Origin: Paraclostridium ghonii
Lineage (GTDB): Bacteria > Bacillota > Clostridia > Peptostreptococcales > Peptostreptococcaceae
Direction: 5' to 3' (one strand)
Assembly (NCBI RefSeq): GCF_030815085.1
Contig: NZ_JAUSWG010000001.1
DNA: 64,000 nt
Positions 8,816 to 17,474 of the stretch are shown here, one piece after another. Both the position numbers and the translations under genes were made by a program. The notes under the pieces are model-generated. The model was not told where the DNA came from and did not search any database. It saw nothing but the letters and a program-made list of their open reading frames with translations. Each line of letters starts with the position of its first letter. The first letter of the stretch is position 1.

Positions 8816-9803
8816 AAAATTAACTATATTTGCAGTTGTATTGATTGTTATAGGTACTGTAGGAACTATATCATCATCAATATCTGCAGTGCCATTTTTA
8901 ACTAATTATATAAATGAATATGTAAACAAAGCTAGAGAAGAAGTAAAAATATATGAAAAAAAGGTTGATGTGAGCAAACTAGATATAGAAACTAATAATA
9001 CAAATGTGGAAGTTAAGAAAAGCAATTCTGATAAGTTAAAAATAACACAGATAGGGAATTTTAACGACAATGCATACACAATAGATAATAAAGATAATAC
9101 TTTATCTATAAAGGAAGAAGATAGACCTATAAATATGGAAGTTCAAAGTTTTGGGGATGCTGTAATAAATAAGATGAATTTAGGTGAAAATAAAATAGTA
9201 ATATATGTTCCTAATAATGTAGATATACAAGTATCAACTAAAGGTGGAGAATTAACATTAAAAGATAAAGATATATTGAAAAAACAAGTGTTTTTTAGTA
9301 CTGAGTATGGACAAATTGTATTACCTAAAGAAATTAAGAATTTAGAAAATTTAACTATAAGTTCAAATGGAAATATAGACTTAAAAGCTATTGAAATACT
9401 TGGAATAAAAAATATAAATATAAGCACTACTTCAGATATATATTTACAATCTATGCCTGATGATTTATTTATTGAAAATGTTGAAAACTTTATACCAGAT
9501 TCATTTAATATAATAGCAACAAAATATTCACCAACTATAAATATTGAATCTACTATACCAGTTGCTAAAAAACTAAATATAGATAATAAAAATGGAATTA
9601 CTTATTTAAATTTACCTATAGACAATTACAATACGGAATTTAATTTAAATGCATCACAAAATATAAACTTTGAAGATGATAATTATAAAAATAAACAACC
9701 TATGAAAAAATTTAATGGAAGTTTAAAAGAATATAAAGAAAATCAATTTAAATATAATGTAGATGTTAAATCACAAGAAATAAATATAGGTATTAATAAA
9801 TAA
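8808..9803 (+). CDS. DUF4097-type surface protein, membrane-anchored beta-repeat protein
   Basis: The 331-residue product has one N-terminal membrane segment (about residues 5-27). An extracellular part follows, rich in short beta-strand repeats (patterns such as SKLDIETNNTNVEVKKS and NIDLKAIEIL), as in DUF4097/LiaX-like adhesin-fold proteins. It overlaps the DUF1700 gene by 8 bp and is the last gene of the PadR operon. LiaX-like relatives bind antimicrobial peptides and signal envelope damage. Applying that role here is inference from operon structure. Confidence 0.85.
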   Translation: MNKKLTIFAVVLIVIGTVGTISSSISAVPFLTNYINEYVNKAREEVKIYEKKVDVSKLDIETNNTNVEVKKSNSDKLKITQIGNFNDNAYTIDNKDNTLSIKEEDRPINMEVQSFGDAVINKMNLGENKIVIYVPNNVDIQVSTKGGELTLKDKDILKKQVFFSTEYGQIVLPKEIKNLENLTISSNGNIDLKAIEILGIKNINISTTSDIYLQSMPDDLFIENVENFIPDSFNIIATKYSPTINIESTIPVAKKLNIDNKNGITYLNLPIDNYNTEFNLNASQNINFEDDNYKNKQPMKKFNGSLKEYKENQFKYNVDVKSQEINIGINK

Positions 9804-9829
9804 AAGGAGCTTTTTAAAGCTCCTTTTTT
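9803..9829. terminator. Shared terminator of the PadR operon and convergent gene
   Basis: AAAGGAGCTTT pairs with AAAGCTCCTTT and is followed by T residues on the + strand. On the minus strand it is followed by a TTTTATTTATT tract, so it may work in both directions. Confidence 0.85.
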
Positions 9830-9830
9830 A

Positions 9831-10324
9831 TTAATTATAAGAGTTAAAGTCAGACTTACTTGATAAGTAAGTAGCCATAGCTAACATTCCAACTCCTAAT
9901 GTGAATTTTGCTTGTTGCTTAACTGCAAATTTAGCAACTGGTACAGTCACCTTTCTTGTTTTAGGACTAACTAAACTAAGACCTGTTAATACTGTAGCTG
10001 AAACGGCTGTAGCTGTTACTACAGGATGCTCTTTAGCATAATCCTTTATATAGTCAACTGTAGTCTTTGGTTCATCAAAACACTCAAAACTTGTACCACA
10101 GCAACATTCATCATAGGAATAGTCTACTTCAGATTCATATGTGTCTTTTTTTTTAACACATTCTCTACATCTTCAGCCATATCACTACTTTTATCAACTA
10201 CATCATGTGCAACATCATTAGCTTTTGATAAAAATTCATTAGCCTTTTTTTCAGCTTGTTCTATATATTCTTGTCCTTTTTTAGTATAATCATCAATTTG
10301 ATTATTCATTTTATTATTATTCAA
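9831..10324 (-). pseudogene. Phasin/YtxH-like small protein gene, frame broken at an A9 run
   Basis: Reading from a TTG at 10324 (GGAGTG ideally spaced upstream), the frame encodes an amphipathic helical segment of about 57 residues ending VLKKK. It then falls out of frame after nine consecutive A residues (T9 at 10146-10154 on the + strand) and stops at 10124. Adding one base to the run restores an open frame down to 9831, a total of 164 residues. The restored part has a CCC cluster, DYIKDYAKEHP and a glycine/alanine hydrophobic segment. Both halves keep normal codon use. It could be a true frameshift, a phase-variable gene, transcriptional slippage or a sequencing error. Confidence 0.7.
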
Positions 10325-10468
10325 ATTAATCACTCCAATCAACTATAATTTAGTGTTTTGATATAAATTTTTGATACATTTATATCTTATGCAATAAAAG
10401 ATATTTTATAGGTAAGAAAAAAATAAATTTAAAGGTAATTTTTGTATATATTTTAGACATTATTAGTA

Positions 10469-10495
10469 ACCACAAAAAGATACTTTCATATAATT
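10469..10495 (+). promoter_or_regulatory. Possible SigK-like mother-cell promoter
   Basis: AC at 10469-10470, a 16-nt spacer, then CATATAATT at 10487 resembles the SigK pattern AC-N16/17-CATANNNTA with one -10 mismatch. It would fit a spore-coat gene downstream. The match is short and could be chance in AT-rich DNA. Confidence 0.25.
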
Positions 10496-10557
10496 ATTAG
10501 TAAGCATATTAATTTGCTTAGTTAAAATAAAATACAACAAAGGGGTTTTGACTAGCT

Positions 10558-11721
10558 ATGAGTACAATGAGAAAAAAGAAAAAATGTTATAATAGCTGTT
10601 CTGCACATATAGGATGTAATCAAAAAAAAGAAAAAGAGAGCTATTGTGAACCATGCAAAAAACCAGTTTATAAAAAATGTGAGCCGGTAAATAAACTAGA
10701 ATCATCTTGCTGTCCTCCAGGACCATGTGAAGATTGCGAAATAAAATTTGATGATACATGCTCAAAATTAGCTCAAGAAGCGGAAAGACTATTTAAAAAA
10801 GCATTAGACTCTGAGTGTTTAGCTGTTGAATCATATGAAGAAGCTAAAGGATTTGATAAAAAGGCTAAAGATTTGGAAGCTAAAGCTAAAAGGTTAGCTA
10901 AAGAATCTATGGAAAATGAAACAGAAGCTGAAAGACTTAGAAAGCAAGCAAATCAACTTTTATGTAAATCTGAAGATCTTTGTTCAAAGGCAAAATGTTT
11001 ATACAAAGAAGCAGAACAAGCAGGTAATGAAGCAGAAAAATATTGTGAAAAAGCTAAATGTTTATATGAAAGAGCTCAAAATGAAAATGAACAAGCAAAA
11101 TGTTTATACTCTCAAGCTATGCAGTGTGATGAAAAAGCTATGAAGTGCTATAAAGTTGCTGGAGAAAAAGTAAAAGAATATGAAGATAAATCTAAAAAAT
11201 GCGAAAACATGATGAAGAAATGTCAAGATAAGATTGCTGGATGTTATGATATGGAATCTTGTAAGCCAAACAAAAAATCTTGCTATGTAGATTTAGGACT
11301 AGAAGAACCATGTAAAGAAAAAAAATCATGTAATCCATGCAAACCATGTAAAGAAAAAAAATCAATGTGCACTTGCGAACCTAAGTATGTAAGTCCAACA
11401 TATTGTAAACCTAAAAAAGAGATGAAAGCATCATGTGGATGTGAACATGAATTATGGAATTCACATCATAATGAAGAATACTGCAATTTAGACGATATTA
11501 TGTTAATCAAGGAAGAAGAAACAGGTCTATATATAAATCCTATATATAATATGGAGCCAATGCAATATATGGGTGAATTTGCTAATAAATATCCATCAAT
11601 GGAAGAACCATACATGTATATGGAAAATATGGGAATGGAAGAAATGCAAGACATGTGGATGAATTACTATATGTATATGCAAAATATGATGCAAAGTATG
11701 ATGTATAATTTAGAAGATTAA
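10558..11721 (+). CDS. Cysteine-rich coiled-coil protein, candidate spore coat/exosporium protein
   Basis: The 387-residue product has three parts. A Cys/Lys-rich head (residues 1-70) contains CC, CPPGPC and CEPC clusters. A long charged coiled coil (about 70-235) has a repeating pattern around AKCLY-x-x-A. A second Cys-rich segment (about 240-310, with CNPCKPC) leads to a Met/Tyr-rich tail of about 55 residues. It has no signal peptide. This resembles in style the cysteine-rich exosporium proteins CdeC/CdeM of Clostridioides difficile, which cross-link spore surface layers, but I cannot claim homology. RBS AAAGGGG lies a rather long 12 nt before the ATG. Confidence 0.6.
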   Translation: MSTMRKKKKCYNSCSAHIGCNQKKEKESYCEPCKKPVYKKCEPVNKLESSCCPPGPCEDCEIKFDDTCSKLAQEAERLFKKALDSECLAVESYEEAKGFDKKAKDLEAKAKRLAKESMENETEAERLRKQANQLLCKSEDLCSKAKCLYKEAEQAGNEAEKYCEKAKCLYERAQNENEQAKCLYSQAMQCDEKAMKCYKVAGEKVKEYEDKSKKCENMMKKCQDKIAGCYDMESCKPNKKSCYVDLGLEEPCKEKKSCNPCKPCKEKKSMCTCEPKYVSPTYCKPKKEMKASCGCEHELWNSHHNEEYCNLDDIMLIKEEETGLYINPIYNMEPMQYMGEFANKYPSMEEPYMYMENMGMEEMQDMWMNYYMYMQNMMQSMMYNLED

Positions 11722-11730
11722 TTAAATAAA

Positions 11731-11767
11731 AAAATCAAAGCTCATAGTTAAATGCTATGAGCTTTGA
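11731..11767. terminator. Bidirectional terminator between convergent genes
   Basis: AAAATCAAAGCTCATAG pairs with CTATGAGCTTTGATTTT, with T residues on both strands. It ends the Cys-rich protein gene and the ylbF-like gene. Confidence 0.9.
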
Positions 11768-11779
11768 TTTTTTATTATT

Positions 11780-12100
11780 CTATTTAGTTAATTCAGATTC
11801 TATTTGCTTATATAAGTTTTCCATCATTGTATTAAAATTCCTATTTGCATACATGTAATTAGAAACTAGAGGATGGTTAAAAAATTTATCATAATCTCTA
11901 TTTAGCTGACTTATTTTCTTTGAAGCATCTTCTATTTTATATCTAGAATATATATGGTTTTTTCTTTTAACATACTCATCAAATTGTTTTTTTAAGGATG
12001 AATCTCTATCAAGTTCTTTTTTTGCTTTATTCATAGATTTAAATTCATTAGTACTTCTTATGCATAATGCTAAATCCTTTGCTTTATCATTGATGTTCAT
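11780..12100 (-). CDS. YlbF/YmcA-family protein
   Basis: The all-helical 106-residue product matches the Com_YlbF family (PF06133 type): MNINDKAKDLALCIRSTNEF, a central charged helix and the FNHPLVSNYMYANRNFNTMM region. In Bacillus subtilis YlbF, YmcA and YaaT form a complex controlling RNase Y-dependent mRNA processing, competence and sporulation. Small clostridial paralogues are less well studied. AAGGGGGGAC gives a strong RBS. It stands alone between terminators. Confidence 0.8.
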   Translation of the reverse strand: MNINDKAKDLALCIRSTNEFKSMNKAKKELDRDSSLKKQFDEYVKRKNHIYSRYKIEDASKKISQLNRDYDKFFNHPLVSNYMYANRNFNTMMENLYKQIESELTK

Positions 12101-12263
12101 AATAGTCCCCCCTTTAAAATAATTATAAGTAACACTTAATATATATTTTATAAAAATAAATGATAAGTGTTACTTGATTTAAAAATTAATGTGTAGCAAA
12201 TTTAATATTTATGAATAATATATATTATGAATTATAAAGACTTATAAGAACTTTGCAACGTGG

Positions 12264-12296
12264 AAAAAGAGACCTTTATTTCAAAGGTCTCTTTTA
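12264..12296 (-). terminator. Terminator of the acetyltransferase gene
   Basis: AAAGAGACCTTT pairs with AAAGGTCTCTTT around ATTTC. On the minus strand it ends in five T residues and overlaps the stop codon at 12294. Confidence 0.85.
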
Positions 12297-12908
12297 TATT
12301 ACATTAGTTATAATGTCGTTGTTTATGAAATTTTCATTTTCGTCACAAGGGAATAAATCTTTTAAAAATATATTTCTTAAAATGCCATATTCATTTTCTT
12401 GTTGAGTTTTAAATTCAAATGCTTTGCTTAAAATATTATTTATACTGTGTAGATTATCAACAGCAGCTACAGTTAGTATATATTTTTTACGTTGAGATTT
12501 AGCTATATCTATTCTTAAATCAAGTAATTTGCTTTGAAGTGCATTTCCTCTGTATATAGGATGGACCATAACAAAACCTGATATATAAGTATTTTTAAAG
12601 TCTTCTATAGAAACTCCTAAAGAAGATAAAAGTTCTAAATCCTTTATGCTAGGGACATCACAAAGTGCACAAGCAATAAGATCTAAACCTACATAACAAC
12701 CAATTATAAACCCACCATTATCGATTGTTTTTTTAAATGAGGCATGATCTCTATTTTTTAGCCAATTTTTATTATCCATGGAATTACTGACTTCTTCATG
12801 GAGTTTTGAGATATCACCAAAATTTTCCTCACTTAAAAAACGAAAATTTGCATATATATTATTAGTAAGAACATTATTTACTTTAGACAGTTTCATTTTT
12901 GTTAGCAA
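12294..12908 (-). CDS. GNAT-like N-acetyltransferase domain protein
   Basis: The 204-residue product has GNAT features: a beta-strand GGFIIGCYVGLDLIACALCD, then SGFVMVHPIYRGNALQSKLL. The latter matches the V-x-P-x-(Y/W)-R-G-x-G/A motif A region that binds acetyl-CoA. A HSINNILSKAFEFKT segment follows, typical of the NxxxxxFYxKxGF motif. The start is TTG with AGAGGTG upstream. The substrate cannot be inferred. It is a single gene with its own terminator. Confidence 0.72.
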   Translation of the reverse strand: MLTKMKLSKVNNVLTNNIYANFRFLSEENFGDISKLHEEVSNSMDNKNWLKNRDHASFKKTIDNGGFIIGCYVGLDLIACALCDVPSIKDLELLSSLGVSIEDFKNTYISGFVMVHPIYRGNALQSKLLDLRIDIAKSQRKKYILTVAAVDNLHSINNILSKAFEFKTQQENEYGILRNIFLKDLFPCDENENFINNDIITNVI

Positions 12909-13067
12909 CTGAGCACCTCTTTCCTTTAATTTTAATGTTAGACAATTATATCATAAATTTAATCATATTTGGCTAAAAAAATGTAAAAACTATGTAAAAT
13001 ATTATATTAGCTTTGAAATACTCTATATTCTTAAGATTAAGTCTATTATTTGATAGGAGGAACAAAT

Positions 13068-14219
13068 TTGAGCATAAAAAACAAAAATGACAAAAAAATA
13101 AGGAGAATATTAGTATTAGCAGGTATTTGCATTATTACTACACTTATTTTAAATAACAAACAAGAATTAAAGTTAGATGCATTTATAAAAGGGAATGAAA
13201 CTATAAAAATAAAACAAGAACCAGAAAATGAAAAATTTCAACTTTTACTTGAAAATTTATTCGATCACAGGAATAAGGCTATATTAACTAAAAATGATAA
13301 TGTTTTAAAAAAGTTATATGATGTGGATCATAAATTTGGATTATGGGCTTATGAGCAAGAAGTTACCAAAATGAAATATTTAGAAAATTGGTCATATAAG
13401 CAAGGTGTCAAGTTTAATGATATAAAAACTAGAGTAAGAGTTAGTAAAGTAAAAGAAAAAGAAAAAAATTTGTATGGAATTATATGTTCAGTATCAACTG
13501 AATACAATTATTCTTATGAAAATCAATTAGATACTAAAAATATGTTTAGAATAGGAACATATCACTATCTTAATATGAGGATTGTAGATGATGAATATAT
13601 AATTACTAAAGAATGGTATACAGATCCATTTGCAGATTCACTTCATCTAGATAATATAAAGTCTGATGATATTAGAAATTATATAATATCACAAGAAAAA
13701 AAGGATTTGAACTTAACCAATGAACAGCTTAGCGCAATAGAGTATGCACATAAATATTGTGGAGCAGCAGCAGATGAAGAACACGGAATGAAGTTCAATT
13801 CTAAGTATAAAGACTTTAATCCAGATGGAGGAGACTGTGCAAACTATGCATCTCAGATTATGTTTGAAAGTGGAAGATTTAAGAAAAATGGTACATGGAA
13901 CTATGAAGGTACAGATGGAACAAAAGCATGGGTCAATGCTCAAGGTTTTAAAAACTACTTAATATATAGTGGTAGAGGTTCTTTAATAGGAAAAGGATCA
14001 TATGAAGATGTGTACAAGTTTGCATATAATATGACTCCTGGCGATATAGTTGCTTATGAAAAAGGGGGCAGAATAACACATGTATCTACAGTTACAGGCG
14101 TAGATTCTAAAGGATATCCACTTGTTACATGCCACAATACTGATAGATTATTAGTACCTTGGGATTTAGGTTGGAGTGATAAATCAATAAAATTTCATTT
14201 AATAAAAGTTAATTATTAA
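13068..14219 (+). CDS. Membrane-anchored putative amidase (Amidase_6 domain)
   Basis: The 383-residue product has an N-terminal membrane anchor (about residues 13-31), a variable middle domain and a C-terminal Amidase_6 domain from about residue 215. The domain carries the presumed catalytic Cys in DGGDCANYASQIMFESG and His in GRITHVSTVTG, in a NlpC/P60-like papain fold. Such proteins are predicted to act on cell-wall or amide substrates outside the cell. I chose the TTG at 13068 because GGAGG lies 7 nt upstream; an upstream TTG at 13050 would include the RBS in the frame. A strong terminator follows. Confidence 0.8.
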   Translation: MSIKNKNDKKIRRILVLAGICIITTLILNNKQELKLDAFIKGNETIKIKQEPENEKFQLLLENLFDHRNKAILTKNDNVLKKLYDVDHKFGLWAYEQEVTKMKYLENWSYKQGVKFNDIKTRVRVSKVKEKEKNLYGIICSVSTEYNYSYENQLDTKNMFRIGTYHYLNMRIVDDEYIITKEWYTDPFADSLHLDNIKSDDIRNYIISQEKKDLNLTNEQLSAIEYAHKYCGAAADEEHGMKFNSKYKDFNPDGGDCANYASQIMFESGRFKKNGTWNYEGTDGTKAWVNAQGFKNYLIYSGRGSLIGKGSYEDVYKFAYNMTPGDIVAYEKGGRITHVSTVTGVDSKGYPLVTCHNTDRLLVPWDLGWSDKSIKFHLIKVNY

Positions 14220-14228
14220 TATTGTTTA

Positions 14229-14270
14229 AAAAGCTATTTTTATCTAATTAAAAATAGCTTTTTTTTTTTA
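14229..14270 (+). terminator. Terminator after the amidase gene
   Basis: AAAGCTATTTTTA pairs with TAAAAATAGCTTT and is followed by a run of nine or more T residues. Confidence 0.9.
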
Positions 14271-14423
14271 GTTACATGAAGTGGTTCGAAGACGTAGTTG
14301 CTCAAGTGAAGCTAATCTTTTAATTAGAAATAAAATCTAATTTATTCAAATCTTATTAAATATATGATAGAATATGGATAGATGTATTTTAAAGTTTATA
14401 CTGCTTAGTAGGAGGTGTAGTAT

Positions 14424-14843
14424 TTGAATATACTATTTTTTATAACACCCAAAAGTGAAGTAGCATATATATATGATGACTATACAATGAGACAGGCATT
14501 AGAGAAAATGGAGTATCATAGATATTCTGCTATACCTATTATAAATCGTGAAGGTGAGTATGTGGGTACTATTACAGAGGGGGATCTACTATGGTATTTA
14601 AAGAATGATTTAAACTTGGAATTAAAAGCCATAGAAAATGTATATGTAAGCTATATAAAAAGGAGAATGGACAATAAACCTGTATCTATAAATGCAAATA
14701 TAGAAGATTTGATATCTAAATCTATGAACCAAAACTTTGTTCCAGTTATAGATGATCAAAATATTTTTATAGGGATAATAAAAAGAAGGGATATAATCGG
14801 ATATTGTTACAATAAAATAACCAATAATAAAAAAGATAACTAA
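14424..14843 (+). CDS. Tandem CBS-domain protein
   Basis: The 139-residue product consists of two CBS motifs. The first is at about residues 8-60 (MRQALEKMEYHRYSAIPIIN, then GEYVGTITEGDLL). The second is at about 75-130 (PVSINANIEDLISKSMNQNF, then DQNIFIGIIKRRDII). Stand-alone CBS pairs bind adenine nucleotides or similar ligands and act as energy or nucleotide sensors, with partners unknown here. The start is TTG, 7 nt after TAGGAGGTG. The stop codon lies inside a bidirectional terminator. Confidence 0.88.
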   Translation: MNILFFITPKSEVAYIYDDYTMRQALEKMEYHRYSAIPIINREGEYVGTITEGDLLWYLKNDLNLELKAIENVYVSYIKRRMDNKPVSINANIEDLISKSMNQNFVPVIDDQNIFIGIIKRRDIIGYCYNKITNNKKDN

Positions 14844-14869
14844 TGTTTAAAGCATTAGTTATCTTTTTT
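14831..14869. terminator. Bidirectional terminator between CBS gene and parvulin gene
   Basis: AAAAGATAACTAATG pairs with CATTAGTTATCTTTT and is flanked by A and T runs. It overlaps the CBS stop codon. Confidence 0.9.
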
Positions 14870-14873
14870 ATTA

Positions 14874-15629
14874 TTAGTCGTTTAATTTTACTATGTTGCT
14901 ATACTTAGTTTTTAAGTCATTTATTTTTGAAGAGTAAACTTCATTTTGTTTTTGGTACATTAAACTCTTAGCTATTTCATCTTTAACTTCATCAAGTTCA
15001 GATTGACCACCTTCTTGTCTATCTTCAACTTTTATTAAGTGATATCCAAATTGAGTTTTAATAGGACCTCTTACTTCGCCTCTGCTCATATTGAATACAG
15101 CTTCTTCAAACTCAGGAACCATTTGCCCTCTAGGGAAACTACCTAAATCTCCATCTGCGTCTTTAGAAGGGCAAGAAGAGTGTTCTCTAGCTGCTTCTTC
15201 AAATGATACTTCGCTGTTGTTTATTTTATTTAATAAGTCATTAGCTTTATCTTCTGTGTCAACTAATATATGTTTAGCAGATGCTGTTTCTGGCTTAACA
15301 AATTTATCTTTGTTAGCTTCATAAAAATTAGCTACTTCATCATCATTTAACTTAACAGATGTTAAAACTCTGTTTATAGAATATTGCTTTAACATATTTT
15401 CTTCTATTCTTTTCATTTCAGATTTGAAATTTTCATCGTTATGTAAATTTTCTTCTTTAGCTTCAATGTAGAATAATTCTTGGTTAACTAAGTCTTCTAG
15501 TAATCTTTGCTTACCTTCTTCTGTATTAAACTGCATAGCTTGGTATGGGTCTAAGCTTTTTAAAGCGTTTTCGATATCGATATTAGTTATTTCTTTTTCA
15601 CCAATAGTGGCTAAAACTTTTTTTTCCAT
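14874..15629 (-). CDS. Parvulin-type peptidyl-prolyl isomerase, apparently cytosolic
   Basis: The 251-residue protein has an N-terminal SurA/PrsA-like helical chaperone part (residues 1-105) and a PpiC parvulin domain (about 113-205). The domain carries ASAKHILVDTEDKA, DGDLGSFPRGQMVPEFEEAV and TQFGYHLIKVEDR. There is no signal peptide or lipobox, unlike PrsA foldases, so it probably acts in the cytoplasm on nascent or stressed proteins. RBS AAAGGAG precedes the ATG. It is monocistronic. Confidence 0.9.
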   Translation of the reverse strand: MEKKVLATIGEKEITNIDIENALKSLDPYQAMQFNTEEGKQRLLEDLVNQELFYIEAKEENLHNDENFKSEMKRIEENMLKQYSINRVLTSVKLNDDEVANFYEANKDKFVKPETASAKHILVDTEDKANDLLNKINNSEVSFEEAAREHSSCPSKDADGDLGSFPRGQMVPEFEEAVFNMSRGEVRGPIKTQFGYHLIKVEDRQEGGQSELDEVKDEIAKSLMYQKQNEVYSSKINDLKTKYSNIVKLND

Positions 15630-15722
15630 TATATTAACTCCTTTTTAATTTTTTATTAATAGTATTTACTACTAAGATAAATAATATCAAAAAATACTAA
15701 ATATGTCTAATATTTCAAAAGA

Positions 15723-16169
15723 TTAATATCTAAGGAACATAAATAGCATTAAGGCGGATGCAAGCATTCCAACTACACCCTCTTCAAGCTTATATTTATA
15801 AACTTTCAATATAGATATATACATATATATAAATAAAAAAGACAGTTTAACTAAAAACCATAAAATACTAATAGGAAGTATATAGTAGCTTAAAGTTGCA
15901 AATAAAAAAGATAAAAGAGTTGCCAATTTATAAAAAATTTCTATTTTCTCTTCTCGATTATTTGAAACTTTCATGTAAATTATGTAACTAGCAATATATA
16001 ATACGCAAACTGAACTATATGTAATAAATAAATATATTGCTATTTTGTTAAACTTATAATCTGTAAGTATTATTCCTATAAACCAAAACATAACCCAAAA
16101 GACAAGGAATAAAAATTTAAATATATTATTAAATGAATTTAGTTTATTATTTTTACACATATAACTCAT
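15723..16169 (-). CDS. Small membrane protein, unknown function
   Basis: The product has about five hydrophobic stretches in 148 residues and ends LMLFMFLRY. I chose the ATG at 16169, which lies 9 nt after AGGAT. Alternative in-frame GTG and ATG codons at 16178 and 16175 overlap or crowd that RBS. I recognise no family. It follows the parvulin gene in reverse order with a 93-nt gap and may share its regulation. Confidence 0.55.
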   Translation of the reverse strand: MSYMCKNNKLNSFNNIFKFLFLVFWVMFWFIGIILTDYKFNKIAIYLFITYSSVCVLYIASYIIYMKVSNNREEKIEIFYKLATLLSFLFATLSYYILPISILWFLVKLSFLFIYMYISILKVYKYKLEEGVVGMLASALMLFMFLRY

Positions 16170-16372
16170 ACGCATCACATCCTAAAAGTTAATCTTATAG
16201 ATTATATACATAATCTATTTAATATATTCAAAGTAAATATAGCTGTTAACTATAATTATAACGACTAATTGCCATGTATAAAATATAAATTATAAAAAAA
16301 TATTTAAAATATTCATAAATTCTGAGTTTTATAAATAAACATAGTATAAAAATATTAAATAAGGTGATGTAT

Positions 16373-16630
16373 ATGTATAGGTATTATACTAGTGGAGTTT
16401 GTTCAAAATCTATTTTATTAGACATAGAAGGGGATACGCTAAAAGATGTTATATTTGAAGGAGGTTGTGCAGGGAATTTAATAGGAATTAAGAATTTGAT
16501 TGAGGGAAAAACTATTGATGAAATTATAGAGGCATTCGAAAAAGTCCCATGTAAAAACAGGGCATCTTCTTGCCCAGATCAGCTAGCAAATGCACTGAAA
16601 ATATATAAAAAATATGTATTAAAAGAGTAA
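16373..16630 (+). CDS. TSCPD-domain protein (TIGR03905 type)
   Basis: The 85-residue product carries the TSCPD domain found at the C-terminus of some class II ribonucleotide reductases, here free-standing. Seen are TSGVCSKSI, FEGGCAGNLIGIKNLIEG and the family-naming CKNRASSCPDQLANAL. The three conserved Cys could bind metal or nucleotide, but function is not established. I place the start at the ATG at 16373, 5-6 nt after AAGGTGA. A GTG at 16364 lies inside that RBS. Confidence 0.85.
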   Translation: MYRYYTSGVCSKSILLDIEGDTLKDVIFEGGCAGNLIGIKNLIEGKTIDEIIEAFEKVPCKNRASSCPDQLANALKIYKKYVLKE

Positions 16631-16635
16631 TTAAA

Positions 16636-16670
16636 AAAGCTTCTACATTAATTTAGTAGAAGCTTTTCCT
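16636..16670 (+). terminator. Terminator after the TSCPD gene
   Basis: AAAGCTTCTAC pairs with GTAGAAGCTTT and is followed by TTTTCCTTT. The convergent gene ends at 16680. Confidence 0.7.
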
Positions 16671-16679
16671 TTGGAAAAA

Positions 16680-17132
16680 TTATTTAGTTACAACGATTGC
16701 AACTTTCTCATCTTTATTATAGCTTATTTGAACTAATTGGTTTTTCTTAACTTTCTCTAACTCTTCGCCACCGTATTTTATTTGTAACTTATCAACTCTT
16801 TTACCTTGTTTGATTATAGCTACATACTCTTTTTTGCCTTTTTTCTCAAGACTTATTAAATTACCAACAAATGGTTTGAAGTTTTGGTATTTATCTCCTT
16901 GTTTTTTAATGTAGAAGTAAGTACCAACAGCTATTGCAAGTACAGTTCCAAATAAAACCCAACCGTTTACTTTAAGATATATACCTGCAATCCAAACAAC
17001 TAACATTATGATCATAGGAATAATACTTTTTTTAAGTAATAATTTCCCCATTATTTCATTAGCTTTTTTTTCAGGGCCAGACATTGTTTTAGATCTAGCG
17101 TATGATTGTGCGAATTTGTCTTTTAAGCTCAT
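16680..17132 (-). CDS. Two-helix membrane protein with C-terminal beta domain, unknown
   Basis: The 150-residue product has a basic N-terminus, two close membrane helices (about residues 36-52 and 57-74) and a soluble basic C-terminal domain. The last part has beta-strand character (EYVAIIKQGKRVDKLQIKYG, then NQLVQISYNKDEKVAIVVTK) and could be OB-like. I recognise no family name. RBS AGGAGG is well placed. It is divergent from the DUF1858 gene across a 342-bp intergenic region that contains the palindrome at 17377. Confidence 0.6.
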   Translation of the reverse strand: MSLKDKFAQSYARSKTMSGPEKKANEIMGKLLLKKSIIPMIIMLVVWIAGIYLKVNGWVLFGTVLAIAVGTYFYIKKQGDKYQNFKPFVGNLISLEKKGKKEYVAIIKQGKRVDKLQIKYGGEELEKVKKNQLVQISYNKDEKVAIVVTK

Positions 17133-17376
17133 ATTAATCCTCCTAGATTATTTCAAATTTAAATTATGATAACAAGTTATGCTTGAAATTTAAAATATAT
17201 TTATAGTATGTACAAGTTTCACAATTAAATTTATATTCAAGCAAGCATAGGTATATAACATATTTTATCATAAAAATATTAAAAAGAAAATAAATGCAGA
17301 TGTAAAATTTTAGCTCAAAATAAAATTTTATAATAATTAGAATTTTTCTATTTTAATTATTAACAAAATATTTAAA

Positions 17377-17394
17377 ATGTAACATATGTTACAT
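17377..17394 (+). promoter_or_regulatory. 18-bp perfect palindrome, Crp/Fnr (HcpR)-like operator
   Basis: ATGTAACATATGTTACAT is a perfect palindrome with the core GTAAC-N4-GTTAC. From memory this is the form proposed for clostridial HcpR sites. It overlaps the -35 region of the promoter before the DUF1858 gene and is centred near -40, where Crp/Fnr activators usually sit. The rest of the 17133-17474 gap shows only AT-rich DNA. Confidence 0.6.
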
Positions 17395-17418
17395 AAAAAA
17401 GTTAAAAATTATTATAAT
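17389..17418 (+). promoter_or_regulatory. Promoter of the DUF1858 gene
   Basis: TATAAT at 17413-17418 has a weak -35 (TTACAT at 17389, 18-nt spacer) that coincides with the palindrome's right half. A poor -35 with an adjoining activator site suggests activated transcription. Confidence 0.5.
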
Positions 17419-17474
17419 ATTAATATATAATAAAATCAAGAAAACACGAATTAGTATAAAAGGAGAAAATAAAA

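Noticed and set aside
10916..11143. Lys-rich open frame inside the Cys-rich coiled-coil gene
   Set aside because: Frame-shifted reading of the coiled-coil repeats; no RBS.
10903..11160. Repeats of AAATGTTTAT type, considered as a CRISPR-like or tandem repeat
   Set aside because: They are imperfect coding repeats of the AKCLY motif, in frame with the protein.
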